Origin: Bacteroidia bacterium
Lineage (GTDB): Bacteria > Bacteroidota > Bacteroidia > M30B66
DNA length: 64,000 nucleotides
Assembly (NCBI GenBank): GCA_018401705.1
Contig: JAGYKL010000001.1
Coordinates: forward strand, 1 to 64,000
Reading direction: 5' to 3'
The translations under genes and the position numbers were made by a program. The notes beneath the pieces were generated by a model. The model searched no databases. It worked only from the letters and a program-made list of their open reading frames with translations, and was not told the DNA's origin. Positions 53,921 to 63,993 of this stretch are shown here, in pieces; position 1 is the first letter of the stretch, and the number at the start of each line of letters is the position of its first letter.

Positions 53921-55018
53921 ATGTCTCAAACTCTCAATTTTAAGCTAGAAACCCTTAAAGAATTCGCTGTTCAGGTTTTTGTCAATATGGGTTGCCCCAA
54001 TGATCAAGCTCAAACAGCTGCTCAAGTATTATTATCCGCAGATTTAAGAGGCATTGATTCTCATGGACTTGCCCGACTTAGTGGCTATGTTCGTTTATGG
54101 AAGAAGCAAAGGATTAACGCTAATCCAAGTTTAAGAATAATACATGAAACACCATCAACTGCCACTTTAGATGCTGATTCTTCTTTAGGATTAGTTTCAT
54201 CTCCAATGGCAATGAGCATTGCCATTGAAAAAGCAAAGGTTGCAGGAACTGGTTGGGTAGCGGTTAAAAATTCGAATCACTTCGGAATTGCAGGATACCA
54301 TGCTATGATGGCTCTTGAACATAATATGATTGGGATTGCAATGACTAATGCTTCGCCTCTTGTTGCACCTACCTACTCTAATGAGCGGATGCTCGGAACT
54401 AATCCAATGGCTTTTGCAGTTCCCGCACTTAATGAACATCCTTTTGTTGCCGATTTTGCCACAACAACAGCGGCTAACGGCAAACTTGAAATTCTTCAAA
54501 GAAAGGGCATGCCTGCTCCAAATGGCTGGATTCAGGATGCTGAAGGAGAAACAACAAATGATCCCTTTTCCTTAAGCAAAGGAGCTGCTCTTTTGCCTTT
54601 AGGAAGTGACTTTGAACACGGTAGTCATAAAGGCTACTGTTTAGGTTCGGTGGTTGATATATTAAGTGCGGTTTTGTCGGGCGCGAATTATGGTCCTTGG
54701 GTTCCTCCTTTTGTTGCTTTCTTGGAGCCTCCGTCAGATCCTGTGGGTGAAGGAATCGGTCATTTCTTCGGTGCAATGCGAGTTGATGCTTTCAGACCTG
54801 CTGAAGATTTCCTCAACAACATGGACAATTGGATTTCTAGATTTAGAAATGCCTCAAGAATTAATCCTGAGCAGGAAGTAATTATTCCCGGAGACCCAGA
54901 ACGATTGGCTGAAAGTATTAGACGTGAGCAAGGAATTCCCTTGCACGAAAAGGTGGTAGAAGACCTTAAACAACTTGCTCAAGAAATGAAGGTTGAATTC
55001 CCAGAACGATTGAATTAG
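53921..55018 (+). CDS. Ldh family oxidoreductase (malate/L-lactate/ureidoglycolate dehydrogenase fold)
   Basis: I start at ATG 53921 (MSQTLNFKLETLKEF), giving 365 residues. Conserved blocks are LSADLRGIDSHGLARLSGYV, VAVKNSNHFGIAGYHAMMA with the catalytic histidine, AMTNASPLVAPTYSNERMLG and FEHGSHKGYCLGSVVDILSA. The fold is the non-Rossmann Ldh_2 family that reduces 2-oxo acids with NAD(P)H. Exact substrate (malate, lactate, sulfolactate or ureidoglycolate) cannot be told. It converges on the phosphoesterase gene with a 4 bp overlap. Confidence 0.88.
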   Translation: MSQTLNFKLETLKEFAVQVFVNMGCPNDQAQTAAQVLLSADLRGIDSHGLARLSGYVRLWKKQRINANPSLRIIHETPSTATLDADSSLGLVSSPMAMSIAIEKAKVAGTGWVAVKNSNHFGIAGYHAMMALEHNMIGIAMTNASPLVAPTYSNERMLGTNPMAFAVPALNEHPFVADFATTTAANGKLEILQRKGMPAPNGWIQDAEGETTNDPFSLSKGAALLPLGSDFEHGSHKGYCLGSVVDILSAVLSGANYGPWVPPFVAFLEPPSDPVGEGIGHFFGAMRVDAFRPAEDFLNNMDNWISRFRNASRINPEQEVIIPGDPERLAESIRREQGIPLHEKVVEDLKQLAQEMKVEFPERLN

Positions 55019-55524
55019 CCGGCAATCTTTCCTCTTCTTCCCAACTCTACGGCTTCAACATTTGAGATTATTCCATCATCAATAGAAAATCTCAAAACTG
55101 TTCTGAAAATGTGAAATCCATGGTGGCCGGCAGCGCCGGGATTCATATGAAGAAGCTTATTTACTTTATCTGGCATCACCTTTAGAATATGTGAATGCCC
55201 GCAAATAAATAAACCAGGATTATGCTCAGCTATTCCCTGAGCAATTCGCGAAGGATACTTGCCTGGATATCCTCCGATATGGGTCATCCAGACCTTTAAG
55301 CCTTCACATTCAAATACATCATTGAGTGGAAACATTCTTCTCATCACACCGCCATCGATATTTCCATAAACTGCTCTAAAAGGCTTTAGAGAAGCTAATG
55401 TATCAGCCACCTCAATGGAACCAATGTCACCTGCATGCCAGATTTCATCACAAGAATCCAGAGACCGAACAATAGAATCATCCAGATAACTATGTGTATC
55501 TGATATAAGTCCTATTCGCTTCAT
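55015..55524 (-). CDS. Metallophosphoesterase, YfcE/MJ0936 type
   Basis: This 169-residue protein has every metal-binding block of the calcineurin-like fold: IGLISDTHSYL, IWHAGDIGS, VYGNIDGG, WMTHIGG and FICGHSHIL. Small members hydrolyse phosphodiesters with manganese or nickel. Cellular substrate is unknown. It overlaps the ABC ATPase gene by 4 bp (ATGA), so the two are co-translated. Confidence 0.9.
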   Translation of the reverse strand: MKRIGLISDTHSYLDDSIVRSLDSCDEIWHAGDIGSIEVADTLASLKPFRAVYGNIDGGVMRRMFPLNDVFECEGLKVWMTHIGGYPGKYPSRIAQGIAEHNPGLFICGHSHILKVMPDKVNKLLHMNPGAAGHHGFHIFRTVLRFSIDDGIISNVEAVELGRRGKIAG

Positions 55525-56144
55525 TTCTGGAAATCCTCAATATTCAATTGCTGTTTGTGAAAGAAATACTCGTTGGGCTGATGGTTTGAACAAACAACTA
55601 TACTTCTACCTGTGGTGTAATTCTCAATGAGATTTGCATACCAATCGCCAGCTTTACTATCGAGATTAGACAAGGGTTCGTCGAGCAATAGCAAAGGTGT
55701 ATCGCTGAGAATTGCTAAGGATAGCTTTAGCCTTTGCTTCATGCCACTTGAGAAGTAGCTAATTTTCTTGTTTGCCGACTTCTTAAGGCCGCTTAATTCA
55801 ATAACTTCATTAACAGATAGGTCTCGAACAGACTTTTTTACTGAAAAGTGAAATTGAATATGCTCCTTTAAGGTGAAATCTTCGATAAGTTCCAGGTAAG
55901 GTGCAGCAATTGACACTTGCTGATAAACAGAAGCCTCATTGATGAGTTCATTATTAATCTTCCATTTTAAATCTCCTTCGGAGGGAAGTGTTGAACCAGA
56001 AATTATTGATAGTAAAGTTGACTTACCACTACCATTTGAACCTAAGATAACCAACGGTGAAAGTGGAGAAATCTGACAGGAAACACTCTTAAATATCCAG
56101 TTGAAATTAAATCGCTTAGAAACCTGATTAAGAGTAACTTCCAC
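55521..56144 (-). CDS. ABC transporter ATP-binding protein
   Basis: This 207-residue protein has the Walker A motif LGSNGSGKSTLLS, the signature SYFSSGMKQRLKLSLAI, Walker B LLLLDEPLSNLDS and the switch histidine near VCSNHQ. No permease gene is adjacent, so the partner must be elsewhere. The short length and lone ATPase next to lpxA resemble a CcmA-like arrangement in Bacteroidota, but the transported substrate is not known. Confidence 0.9.
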   Translation of the reverse strand: MEVTLNQVSKRFNFNWIFKSVSCQISPLSPLVILGSNGSGKSTLLSIISGSTLPSEGDLKWKINNELINEASVYQQVSIAAPYLELIEDFTLKEHIQFHFSVKKSVRDLSVNEVIELSGLKKSANKKISYFSSGMKQRLKLSLAILSDTPLLLLDEPLSNLDSKAGDWYANLIENYTTGRSIVVCSNHQPNEYFFHKQQLNIEDFQK

Positions 56145-56158
56145 TGCTTTACTTAAGT

Positions 56159-56944
56159 TTATTCTTCGGCACCATATCCTCTCATTATCCCACGCTTTGC
56201 GTGTTGAATAAAGAGAACGATTTCATCTCTCTCGGCATTTGCCGGAAGCTCTGCTTCTATCTTTTGAATTGCCTTAGTTGTATTTAAATTGCTTAGATAA
56301 AGAATCCGGTAAACATCCTGAATATTATTGATTTGTTCGTTTGAAAAACCTCTTCGTCTAAGCCCAATTGAATTAATTCCAACATAAGACAGTGGCTCTC
56401 GTCCCGCTTTAACAAAAGGCGGAATATCTTTTCTTACAAGAGAACCACCCGATACCATTACATGAGCACCTACTCTTACAAACTGATGAATTGCAGACAT
56501 TCCTCCTATTACTGCGAAGTCATCAACAACAACATGACCACCCATATTAACTGCATTTGCAACAATGCAATTTTCACCAATAATGCAATCGTGAGCCACG
56601 TGAGAATATGCCATAATCAAGGTATTACTACCAATTTTTGTGGTCATTCTGTCAACGGTGCCCCTGTTGAGAGTAACACATTCCCTGATGGTGACATTAT
56701 CACCTATTTCAACTGTAGTTTTTTCGCCATCAAACTTTAAATCCTGTGGAATTGCGGAAATAACTGCACCCGGGAAAATTCGACAATTGCTTCCAATTCT
56801 TGCTCCATCCATGATGGTAACATTGGATGCAATCCATGTATTATCTCCAATAACCACATCGCCATGAATGGTTACAAATGGGTCAATTTGTACGTTTTTC
56901 CCGATTCTCGCCTCGGGATGAATGCTTACTAACTCTCGGTTCAT
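56159..56944 (-). CDS. lpxA: Acyl-ACP--UDP-N-acetylglucosamine O-acyltransferase
   Basis: This 261-residue left-handed beta-helix protein starts with SIHPEARIGKNVQIDPFVTI. It has the conserved MAYSHVAHDCIIGENCIVAN with the catalytic histidine near 120, and a C-terminal helical domain (RRRGFSNEQINNIQDVYRIL). LpxA starts lipid A synthesis by attaching a 3-hydroxyacyl chain to UDP-GlcNAc. It belongs to the lpxD-lpxC/fabZ-lpxA cluster. Confidence 0.96.
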   Translation of the reverse strand: MNRELVSIHPEARIGKNVQIDPFVTIHGDVVIGDNTWIASNVTIMDGARIGSNCRIFPGAVISAIPQDLKFDGEKTTVEIGDNVTIRECVTLNRGTVDRMTTKIGSNTLIMAYSHVAHDCIIGENCIVANAVNMGGHVVVDDFAVIGGMSAIHQFVRVGAHVMVSGGSLVRKDIPPFVKAGREPLSYVGINSIGLRRRGFSNEQINNIQDVYRILYLSNLNTTKAIQKIEAELPANAERDEIVLFIQHAKRGIMRGYGAEE

Positions 56945-56981
56945 TCGCTAATAGAGGGAGGGCAAATGTAGGCAATTGAAA

Positions 56982-58391
56982 TTAATTGCTAAGACCTTTC
57001 TCTTTAACAATTTGTGCCATCATTTCAGCTTCTGTAACCGGCTTGTTATTTACATAAGCAGTTCCTTTCATGTGACAAATACCTCTTCTTATAGGAGAAA
57101 CAAGCTCTAGACGAAAGACGAGAGTATCACCAGGAATCACTTTTTGCTTGAATTTAACATTATCAATTTTCATGAAATAAGTGAGATAATTCTCAGGATC
57201 AGGAACTGTATTTAATACCAAAATACCTCCACATTGAGCCATTGCTTCAATGATAAGTACACCTGGCATTACAGGATTTCCTGGAAAATGGCCTCTGAAA
57301 AAATCTTCATTCATGGTCACATTTTTAACCCCAACTACGTGATTTTCACTCATTTCCATGATTTTATCAATGAGTAAGAAAGGCTGCCTGTGCGGCAGGA
57401 TACGACTAATATCGTTGATTGTATAGAGTGGAGGCTGATTTAGGTCAATCTCCGGCAAAGTGTTCTTTGATAGTTTTTCAGCTTTGATGAGTTGCTTAAT
57501 CTTCTTAGCAAATTCAACATTAGCTGCGTGTCCTGGTCTGGAAGCTATTATAGTTCCTTTGATTGGTCTGCCAACTAAAGCCAAATCGCCAACTACATCG
57601 AGTAGCTTGTGACGGGCGGCTTCGTTTTGAAACTGAATTTCTACATTATTCAAGGTTCCTTCTCTGGTTACAACCAGATCGTCGCGTTCAAATACTTTTG
57701 TTAAAACCTCATGATCTTCTGTAGACAATGCTCTATCAACATAAACAATTGCATTACTCAAATCCCCTCCCTTTATGAGGTTATTATCGAGTAACATTTT
57801 AAGCTCATGAAGAAAAACGAATGTTCTGCAGCCAGCAACCTGAGATTCAAAATCATCTATATTATCAAGCTGAGCGTGCTGAAAGCCTAAGACCGGACTG
57901 TTAAAATCAATCATCACCTTGATTTTGTATGAATCAGAAGGCACTGCAATTATTTCGACATTACGAGCTGGATCATTATAAAACACATTGGTTTTTAGCT
58001 CATAATACAATCGCTCTGCATTTTGTTCTACAATACCGGCATCTTTAAGTGCTTTTATAAAATGAGCTGAGCTACCGTCAAGAATAGGTACTTCAGGACC
58101 ATTGAGTTCAATAATAAGATTATCAATTCTTAATCCCGCGGCAGCGGCAAGAGCATGTTCAACAGTTGCAACATTAACTCCATCTTTTGTAAGTGTGGTG
58201 CCTCTCGAAGTCTCAGAAACAAAATCAACATCAGCCGGAATTTCCGGCTCTCCTTCTAAATCAATCCTTTTGAATTTTATTCCAGAATTCTCTTGAGCAG
58301 GTCTGAAAGTAAGCTCAACCTGCAGTCCTGTATGCAATCCAACTCCTTTAAGAGTTTTACTGCTTCCAATTGTATGTTGTTTTTCAGACAT
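56982..58391 (-). CDS. lpxC/fabZ: Bifunctional UDP-3-O-acyl-GlcNAc deacetylase / 3-hydroxyacyl-ACP dehydratase
   Basis: I start at ATG 58391 (MSEKQHTIG), 469 residues. The N-terminal half is Lpx[18 protein letters not shown], the zinc histidines in [13 protein letters not shown] and [15 protein letters not shown] with the catalytic aspartate. The C-terminal half (about 325-469) is Fab[17 protein letters not shown] and [20 protein letters not shown] with its active-site histidine and glutamate. The fusion is typical of Bacteroidota. It couples lipid A deacetylation with the fatty acid elongation enzyme. The start lies two bases after the lpxD stop. Confidence 0.96.
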   Translation of the reverse strand: MSEKQHTIGSSKTLKGVGLHTGLQVELTFRPAQENSGIKFKRIDLEGEPEIPADVDFVSETSRGTTLTKDGVNVATVEHALAAAAGLRIDNLIIELNGPEVPILDGSSAHFIKALKDAGIVEQNAERLYYELKTNVFYNDPARNVEIIAVPSDSYKIKVMIDFNSPVLGFQHAQLDNIDDFESQVAGCRTFVFLHELKMLLDNNLIKGGDLSNAIVYVDRALSTEDHEVLTKVFERDDLVVTREGTLNNVEIQFQNEAARHKLLDVVGDLALVGRPIKGTIIASRPGHAANVEFAKKIKQLIKAEKLSKNTLPEIDLNQPPLYTINDISRILPHRQPFLLIDKIMEMSENHVVGVKNVTMNEDFFRGHFPGNPVMPGVLIIEAMAQCGGILVLNTVPDPENYLTYFMKIDNVKFKQKVIPGDTLVFRLELVSPIRRGICHMKGTAYVNNKPVTEAEMMAQIVKEKGLSN

Positions 58392-58392
58392 G

Positions 58393-59430
58393 TTATTTGT
58401 TTTGTAGCTCTTTGATAATTCTTTCAAGTTCTTCTATCCTGGCATTCAGTTCAGGTAATTTCCTGAAGCCTATGTATGATTTCTTATAATCTCCAATAAA
58501 GAATGCAGGAGAACCTTGAACAATTTCTCCTTCTTTGGTTATGGAAGTGCCAATACCTGATTGAGCGGCAATTTTAACTTTGTCGGCTATAACAAGGTGG
58601 CCTACAATACCAACTTGTCCGCCTATCATGCAAAAACGACCAATTTTGGTGGAGCCGGCAATACCAGTTTGAGCAGCAATAACAGTGTGCTCACCTATTT
58701 CAACATTATGAGCAACCTGAATAAGGTTATCTAATTTTACGCCTTTTCTAATTATAGTTGAACCCAAAGTAGCTCTGTCAATGGCAGTGTTTGAGCCAAT
58801 TTCAACATGATCTTCAATGATTACATTTCCTATTTGGGCTACTTTAAGGTAGTTGCTATCATCTTGCGGAGCAAAACCAAAGCCATCACCACCAATAACA
58901 ACTCCTGCATGAATGCGGCAATCATTGCCAATAACACAATCAGAATAAACTTTTACACCCGGAAATAGAAATGTATCGTCACCTATAGTCACATTATCTC
59001 CGATATAAACTCCCGGAAATAACTTAACTCGATTGCCGATTACAGAATTTTCGCCGATGTAAACAAATGCTCCTATGTAAGTATTTTCGCCAATCTGCGC
59101 AGAATCTGCAATTGTATGAGGGTTTTCGAGGCCCTCTTTGCTCATTGAAATTTTATTGTAAGTATCGAGAAGCACTGCAAAACTTTTATAAGGATCTTTC
59201 ACCTTAATTAAGTTTGCTTTAACTTCTCTTTCAGGTACAAATTGTTCATCAACAATAACCAGCGAAGCATTGGTTGAGTAAATAAATTCTTCGTATTTGG
59301 GGTTGGCCAAGAAGGTAAGTGAACCTGGTTCTCCTTCTTCGATCTTTGATAAGCGGTTCACCTTTACTTGAGGATCTCCTTCTACACTGCCATGCAGCAA
59401 ATCAGCGATTTGTTGTGCTGTAAATTCCAT
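58393..59430 (-). CDS. lpxD: UDP-3-O-(3-hydroxyacyl)glucosamine N-acyltransferase
   Basis: This 345-residue protein has an N-terminal UDP-binding domain (MEFTAQQIADLLHGSVEGDP and GSLTFLANPKYEEFIYST). A left-handed beta-helix follows with the active-site histidine in IQVAHNVEIGEHTVIAAQTG near 245. It adds the second acyl chain in lipid A synthesis. The C-terminal helix (PELNARIEELERIIKELQNK) completes the trimer. Confidence 0.96.
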   Translation of the reverse strand: MEFTAQQIADLLHGSVEGDPQVKVNRLSKIEEGEPGSLTFLANPKYEEFIYSTNASLVIVDEQFVPEREVKANLIKVKDPYKSFAVLLDTYNKISMSKEGLENPHTIADSAQIGENTYIGAFVYIGENSVIGNRVKLFPGVYIGDNVTIGDDTFLFPGVKVYSDCVIGNDCRIHAGVVIGGDGFGFAPQDDSNYLKVAQIGNVIIEDHVEIGSNTAIDRATLGSTIIRKGVKLDNLIQVAHNVEIGEHTVIAAQTGIAGSTKIGRFCMIGGQVGIVGHLVIADKVKIAAQSGIGTSITKEGEIVQGSPAFFIGDYKKSYIGFRKLPELNARIEELERIIKELQNK

Positions 59431-59438
59431 GCGGATGA

Positions 59439-60686
59439 TTAATTGGATTCCAATTCTTTGGGATAACAGAAAAAATATTTTCGGGTCGATTCAGAAAGGA
59501 CTGACAAACGCATTTGGTCTGAAGCCTCTCGAATGTCGAGTACTTCACCAGATTTAAGCAGAATGTTAATCTTTTCTTCACCTGTTTTGTATGGGCTGTT
59601 TGCTATTTGACCTCCAAACACAAAATATGATGCTTCTTCTTTGGTATAGCCGCGATTCATCCAAGACTCTGTGTACGCATTTGATGTAACATCAGGAAAA
59701 GGACTGCTATCGAGTCTTATCTTGAATAATCGCCTGTTTATAAGTCGTGAACTAAGTGCTGCCAAAATTTGATCGGAATGAGACATCCAGTCTTTTGCGG
59801 ATGCAAATATATCATAATCATCTAAGAGGGCGAAACGCTCTGCAAGCTCTCTTCCATATGAATTTGAAGGAAGTCTTAGACTAGGATTAATAAAGTTCTC
59901 AAGCGATTTAGTTGCATTAACAACCACTCCTTTCTCTGCTAAATCCATAGCTCTACGAAGCATATTCACAAGCAAATTTTCGGCAGACAGAACCGTCTTA
60001 TGCAAATACACTTGCCAGTACATCAGCCTGCGAGCTAACAAGAATTTCTCAATGCTGTAAATGCCTTTCTCTTCTACAACAAGTTCATCATTAACAACTT
60101 CCATCATTTTTATGATGCGGTCAGAACCCACGGTGCCTTCAGCCACGCCTGTATAAAAGCTGTCGCGATTTAGATAGTCTAATCGATCAACATCTAATTG
60201 ACTTGAAACAAGCTGATGCAGAAAATGCTTTTGATGTTTGCCCTTAAAGATGGCGATAGCTGTATCCAACTTTCCGCCGAAATCGGCATTAAGCTCTTCC
60301 ATAAATAGCAACGACAACTTTTCATGCTCTATCCCCTTGATAATAGAGTTTTCAAGAGCATGTGAAAAAGGTCCGTGGCCTATGTCATGAAGCAGAATGG
60401 CTATTTGAGCTCCCAAACTTTCTTCGTAAGAAATATCATGTCCTTTCGAACGCAAAGAATCTATAGCAAGACTCATTAAATGCATAGCTCCAAGGGCATG
60501 ATGAAATCGAGTATGCTGAGCTCCAGGATAAACGTAATCAGTTAATCCAAGCTGTCTTATCCGCCGCAGGCGTTGAAACCATGGATGCTCAATGAGGTCA
60601 AATATGAGCTCATCGCTTATGCTTATGAAACCGTATACGGGATCATTAACAATCTTTTTTTTATTATGCGTAAGGTTCACCGGCAA
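59439..60686 (-). CDS. HD domain phosphohydrolase (dNTPase/SAMHD1-like)
   Basis: This 415-residue protein contains the HD-domain metal ligands in AQHTRFHHALGAMHLM, ILLHDIGHGPFSHALE and SSQLDVDRLDYLNRDS, with PWFQRLRRIRQLG near the N-terminus. This is the pattern of dGTPase/SAMHD1-like hydrolases, which remove triphosphate from nucleotides. The start is TTG (60686) or GTG (60680); no upstream ATG exists in frame. It lies divergent from porX. Confidence 0.88.
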   Translation of the reverse strand: MPVNLTHNKKKIVNDPVYGFISISDELIFDLIEHPWFQRLRRIRQLGLTDYVYPGAQHTRFHHALGAMHLMSLAIDSLRSKGHDISYEESLGAQIAILLHDIGHGPFSHALENSIIKGIEHEKLSLLFMEELNADFGGKLDTAIAIFKGKHQKHFLHQLVSSQLDVDRLDYLNRDSFYTGVAEGTVGSDRIIKMMEVVNDELVVEEKGIYSIEKFLLARRLMYWQVYLHKTVLSAENLLVNMLRRAMDLAEKGVVVNATKSLENFINPSLRLPSNSYGRELAERFALLDDYDIFASAKDWMSHSDQILAALSSRLINRRLFKIRLDSSPFPDVTSNAYTESWMNRGYTKEEASYFVFGGQIANSPYKTGEEKINILLKSGEVLDIREASDQMRLSVLSESTRKYFFCYPKELESN

Positions 60687-60748
60687 TATTTACAGGTTTT
60701 TGCGGTTTGAACAGATACATTTACCTCACAAAAACGAAGCAAAGATAC

Positions 60749-62302
60749 ATGGACAAGATTAACATCCTTTGGGCAGACGACGAAATTGAACTTTTAAAAC
60801 CTCATATTCTCTTTCTCAGAGAGAAAGGATACGAAGTTCAGACTGCCAACAGCGGCGATGATGCTCTGGATTTAGTGAAAGAACAAAATTTTGATATCGT
60901 TTTTCTCGACGAAAATATGCCGGGAATTTCGGGACTTGAAACACTCATTCAGATTAAGCAAATCAGACAAAGCCTTCCAGTTGTTATGATTACCAAAAGC
61001 GAGGAAGAGCATATCATGGAAGACGCTATCGGCTCTCAGATATCTGATTACCTCATTAAACCGGTAAATCCAAATCAGATTCTGCTTTCATTGAAAAAGA
61101 ACCTCGAGAACAAACGTTTGATACGCGAAAAAACCTCAAGTGCTTATCAGCAGGAGTTTCGTTCGATAGGCATGACGCTTAGCGACAGGCTTAGCTTTGA
61201 AGAATGGAAGGAGGTTTACCAGAAGCTGGTGTATTGGGAGCTTGAGCTTACAAAAAGTAAGGAAGACGGCATGGAAGAAATTCTGAGAATGCAGAAAACA
61301 GAGGCAAATACTCAGTTTTCGAAGTATGTTGCTTCTAATTATCAGGATTGGCTAAATGGCAAAGACCCCGACGCCCCGCTGCTTTCACATACTCTATTTA
61401 AAGAAAAGATTGTCCCAGAAATGGATCAGCATCCAAGCACATTTCTTGTGCTTATTGATAATATGCGCTACGATCAATGGAAAGTAATGCAACCAATTAT
61501 ATCTGAGTATTTTAAACTGGAATCTGAAGAGCTCTACTGCTCAATTTTGCCAACAGCTACTCAATATGCAAGAAATGCATTCTTTGCTGGTCTAATGCCT
61601 TCTGAAATTGAAAAAAGATATCCAAAGCATTGGTTAAATGATGAAGATGAAGGTGGAAAAAATCTACATGAAGAATTCTTCATGGAAGAGCAATTTAAGC
61701 GTTTAGGTAAAGACATCAAGACTTCATATACTAAAGTAACCAACCATCAGGCAGGTAAAAAGCTGGCAGAAAACATCCCCAATCTTATGGGAAATAAGTT
61801 TAATGCTATTGTTTACAATTTCGTGGATATGCTTTCTCATGCCAGAACCGAAATGGAAGTTATTAGAGAGTTGGCCGACGATGAGAAAGCTTATCGCTCA
61901 ATCACTGTTTCCTGGCTTGAACACTCTCCATTGATGGATATTCTCAAGCAAATTTCTCAAAAGAAGGCTAGGCTTATACTTACTACAGATCACGGAACTA
62001 TTCGGGTTACTGAGCCAAGTAAAGTGATTGGAGACCGCAATACCAATACGAACTTAAGATATAAGCAAGGCAAGAATCTTAATTATGAGAAGAAAGACGT
62101 TTATGAAGTGAAGAATCCTGCTGATATTTACCTGCCTAGACAACACGTAAGTACAGGTTTTATCTTTGCTAAAGAGGATATGTTCTTTGCTTACCCCAAC
62201 AATTTTAATTACTTCGTGAACTATTATAGAAACACATTTCAGCACGGCGGAATTTCGTTGGAAGAAATGCTGATTCCATACATCACCATGAGTGCAAAAT
62301 AA
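60749..62302 (+). CDS. porX: PglZ-domain response regulator PorX (T9SS regulator)
   Basis: I start at ATG 60749 (MDKINILWADDEIELLKPHI), 517 residues. A receiver domain (about 1-120) has the acidic pocket ADDE, the phospho-acceptor aspartate in DIVFLDENMPG and the lysine in YLIKPVNP. A helical linker follows, then a PglZ domain (about 205-510), alkaline-phosphatase-like, with VLIDNMRYDQWKVM and TTDHGTIRV carrying likely metal ligands. PorX with its partner PorY controls type IX secretion genes in Porphyromonas and relatives. Two probable T9SS cargo genes are in this window. It is followed by tsaE after 4 bp. Confidence 0.93.
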   Translation: MDKINILWADDEIELLKPHILFLREKGYEVQTANSGDDALDLVKEQNFDIVFLDENMPGISGLETLIQIKQIRQSLPVVMITKSEEEHIMEDAIGSQISDYLIKPVNPNQILLSLKKNLENKRLIREKTSSAYQQEFRSIGMTLSDRLSFEEWKEVYQKLVYWELELTKSKEDGMEEILRMQKTEANTQFSKYVASNYQDWLNGKDPDAPLLSHTLFKEKIVPEMDQHPSTFLVLIDNMRYDQWKVMQPIISEYFKLESEELYCSILPTATQYARNAFFAGLMPSEIEKRYPKHWLNDEDEGGKNLHEEFFMEEQFKRLGKDIKTSYTKVTNHQAGKKLAENIPNLMGNKFNAIVYNFVDMLSHARTEMEVIRELADDEKAYRSITVSWLEHSPLMDILKQISQKKARLILTTDHGTIRVTEPSKVIGDRNTNTNLRYKQGKNLNYEKKDVYEVKNPADIYLPRQHVSTGFIFAKEDMFFAYPNNFNYFVNYYRNTFQHGGISLEEMLIPYITMSAK

Positions 62303-62306
62303 GAAC

Positions 62307-62735
62307 ATGAAAATCTCATTTGTTTGTAATGATTTAGAAGACCTTATAGAAGCCGCTGAAATTCTAAGTTCTTATTTTAAGGATGAGCAAGTTTTCGCCT
62401 TTTACGGCGGAATGGGTGCCGGCAAAACAACTTTTATCAAAGCTATTTGTCGAGAACTAGATTCACGTGATACTGTAAGTTCACCCACTTACTCTATTGT
62501 AAATGAATACCTTGATTCATCCGGATCTCCTATTTATCATTTCGATTTTTATAGAACAAAATCATCTGAAGAAGCGATTTCAATGGGTTTTGACGATTAT
62601 ATAAATTCAGGAAGTATCTGCTTAATTGAATGGCCTGAAAAAATTCAATCGCTCTTGCCATCTCGTTATGTGAAGGTTAACATTAAAACGAATGAGGAAG
62701 TGCGGACTTTTGATATGGAAATCGTTTCCTTATAA
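62307..62735 (+). CDS. tsaE: tRNA threonylcarbamoyladenosine biosynthesis ATPase TsaE
   Basis: I use the ATG at 62307. The 142-residue protein has a P-loop FYGGMGAGKTTFIKAI and the switch TVSSPTYSIVNEYL, then YHFDFYRTKSSEEAISMGFD and ICLIEWPEKIQSLLP, all typical of TsaE. It regenerates the TsaBD complex that adds threonylcarbamoyl to A37 of ANN-reading tRNAs. The 4 bp gap to porX suggests co-transcription. Confidence 0.95.
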   Translation: MKISFVCNDLEDLIEAAEILSSYFKDEQVFAFYGGMGAGKTTFIKAICRELDSRDTVSSPTYSIVNEYLDSSGSPIYHFDFYRTKSSEEAISMGFDDYINSGSICLIEWPEKIQSLLPSRYVKVNIKTNEEVRTFDMEIVSL

Positions 62736-62766
62736 TTATCTTTAGGTCGATTTTTCACAACAGGTT

Positions 62767-63993
62767 ATGACGGAAGACAGGAATCCCCTCTTGCAATTTT
62801 CGCAAGGTTCAGTGCTTTTGCCTCAAGAGGCTATGTTAGAAGTTGCACGAGGCACTACTTCACTTCAAATAGGGATTCCCAAAGAAACGTCTTTTCAAGA
62901 AAAGCGTGTTTCATTAGTGCCTGCGGCGGTTGCATTGTTGGTCAACAATGGACATCAAATCACCGTTGAAACTGGAGCTGGAGCAAATTCAAATTATCAA
63001 GACAAAGATTACAGCGATGCTGGAGCTACAATTGCTTACAGTAGTGAGCAAGTTTATCAGTGCGACATTGTTCTTAAAGTAGCACCACCTACTTTTGACG
63101 AGATTGAAATGATGAAATCAAGGCAAAAGCTAATTTCAGCATTGCAGTTGACTGTTCAACAAAAGAACTTCTTCAACCATTTGATTTCCAAAAAGATAAC
63201 AGGCCTTGCATTTGACTATATCAAAGACCGTTCAGGCATTTATCCGGTAGTTAGGTCAATGAGTGAAATTGCAGGGAACACATCAATACTAATTGCTGCC
63301 GAATACTTAAGCGCTTCCAACAACGGAATCGGAATGATGCTTGGAGGTATTTCGGGTGTTGCCCCAACAGAAGTTGTGATTATTGGAGCTGGAACTGTTG
63401 GAGAGTTTGCAGCAAGAGCTGCTGTTGGACTAGGTGCTCATATAAAGGTATTTGACAATTCTCTTTATCGCTTACGCAGAATTCAAAATGACTTGGGCAC
63501 TCGCCTATTCACTTCTATTATAGAACCGCGTCAACTTGAAGCTGCCTTAAAGACAGCCGATGTTGTTATTGGCGCCCTTAGAGCTAAAGAAGGCAGAACA
63601 CCTATTGTAGTTACTGAAGAAATGGTGAGTAATATGAAGTTTGGATCTGTGATAGTGGATATCTCTATAGACCAAGGGGGCTGTTTCGAAACTTCAGAAG
63701 TGACCAATCATGCAAACCCAGTCTTTAAAAAATATGGGGTCACACACTATTGTGTTCCTAATATTGCTTCCCGAGTTTCGCAAACTGCCTCTATGGCATT
63801 GAGTAATATCTTTACCCCTATTCTATTAGATATGGGCGACAAAGGTGGCATTGACAATTACTTAAGAATTAACTCTGGTGTTAGAAATGGGGTCTACATT
63901 TATAAAGGAATCATCACCCATAAATACATAGGGGAAACCTATAATATTCCTTACAAAAATCTCGATTTGCTTATTGCAGCAACTCAATTTTAA
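62767..63993 (+). CDS. ald: Alanine dehydrogenase
   Basis: This 408-residue protein begins its catalytic domain at LQIGIPKETSFQEKRVSLVP and has MSEIAGNTSILIAAEYL, the NAD-binding VVIIGAGTVGEFAARAAVG, and GSVIVDISIDQGGCFETSE and THYCVPNIASRV near the substrate pocket. It interconverts alanine and pyruvate plus ammonia with NAD. A 20-residue N-terminal extension is present. It ends seven bases before the window edge. Confidence 0.93.
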   Translation: MTEDRNPLLQFSQGSVLLPQEAMLEVARGTTSLQIGIPKETSFQEKRVSLVPAAVALLVNNGHQITVETGAGANSNYQDKDYSDAGATIAYSSEQVYQCDIVLKVAPPTFDEIEMMKSRQKLISALQLTVQQKNFFNHLISKKITGLAFDYIKDRSGIYPVVRSMSEIAGNTSILIAAEYLSASNNGIGMMLGGISGVAPTEVVIIGAGTVGEFAARAAVGLGAHIKVFDNSLYRLRRIQNDLGTRLFTSIIEPRQLEAALKTADVVIGALRAKEGRTPIVVTEEMVSNMKFGSVIVDISIDQGGCFETSEVTNHANPVFKKYGVTHYCVPNIASRVSQTASMALSNIFTPILLDMGDKGGIDNYLRINSGVRNGVYIYKGIITHKYIGETYNIPYKNLDLLIAATQF

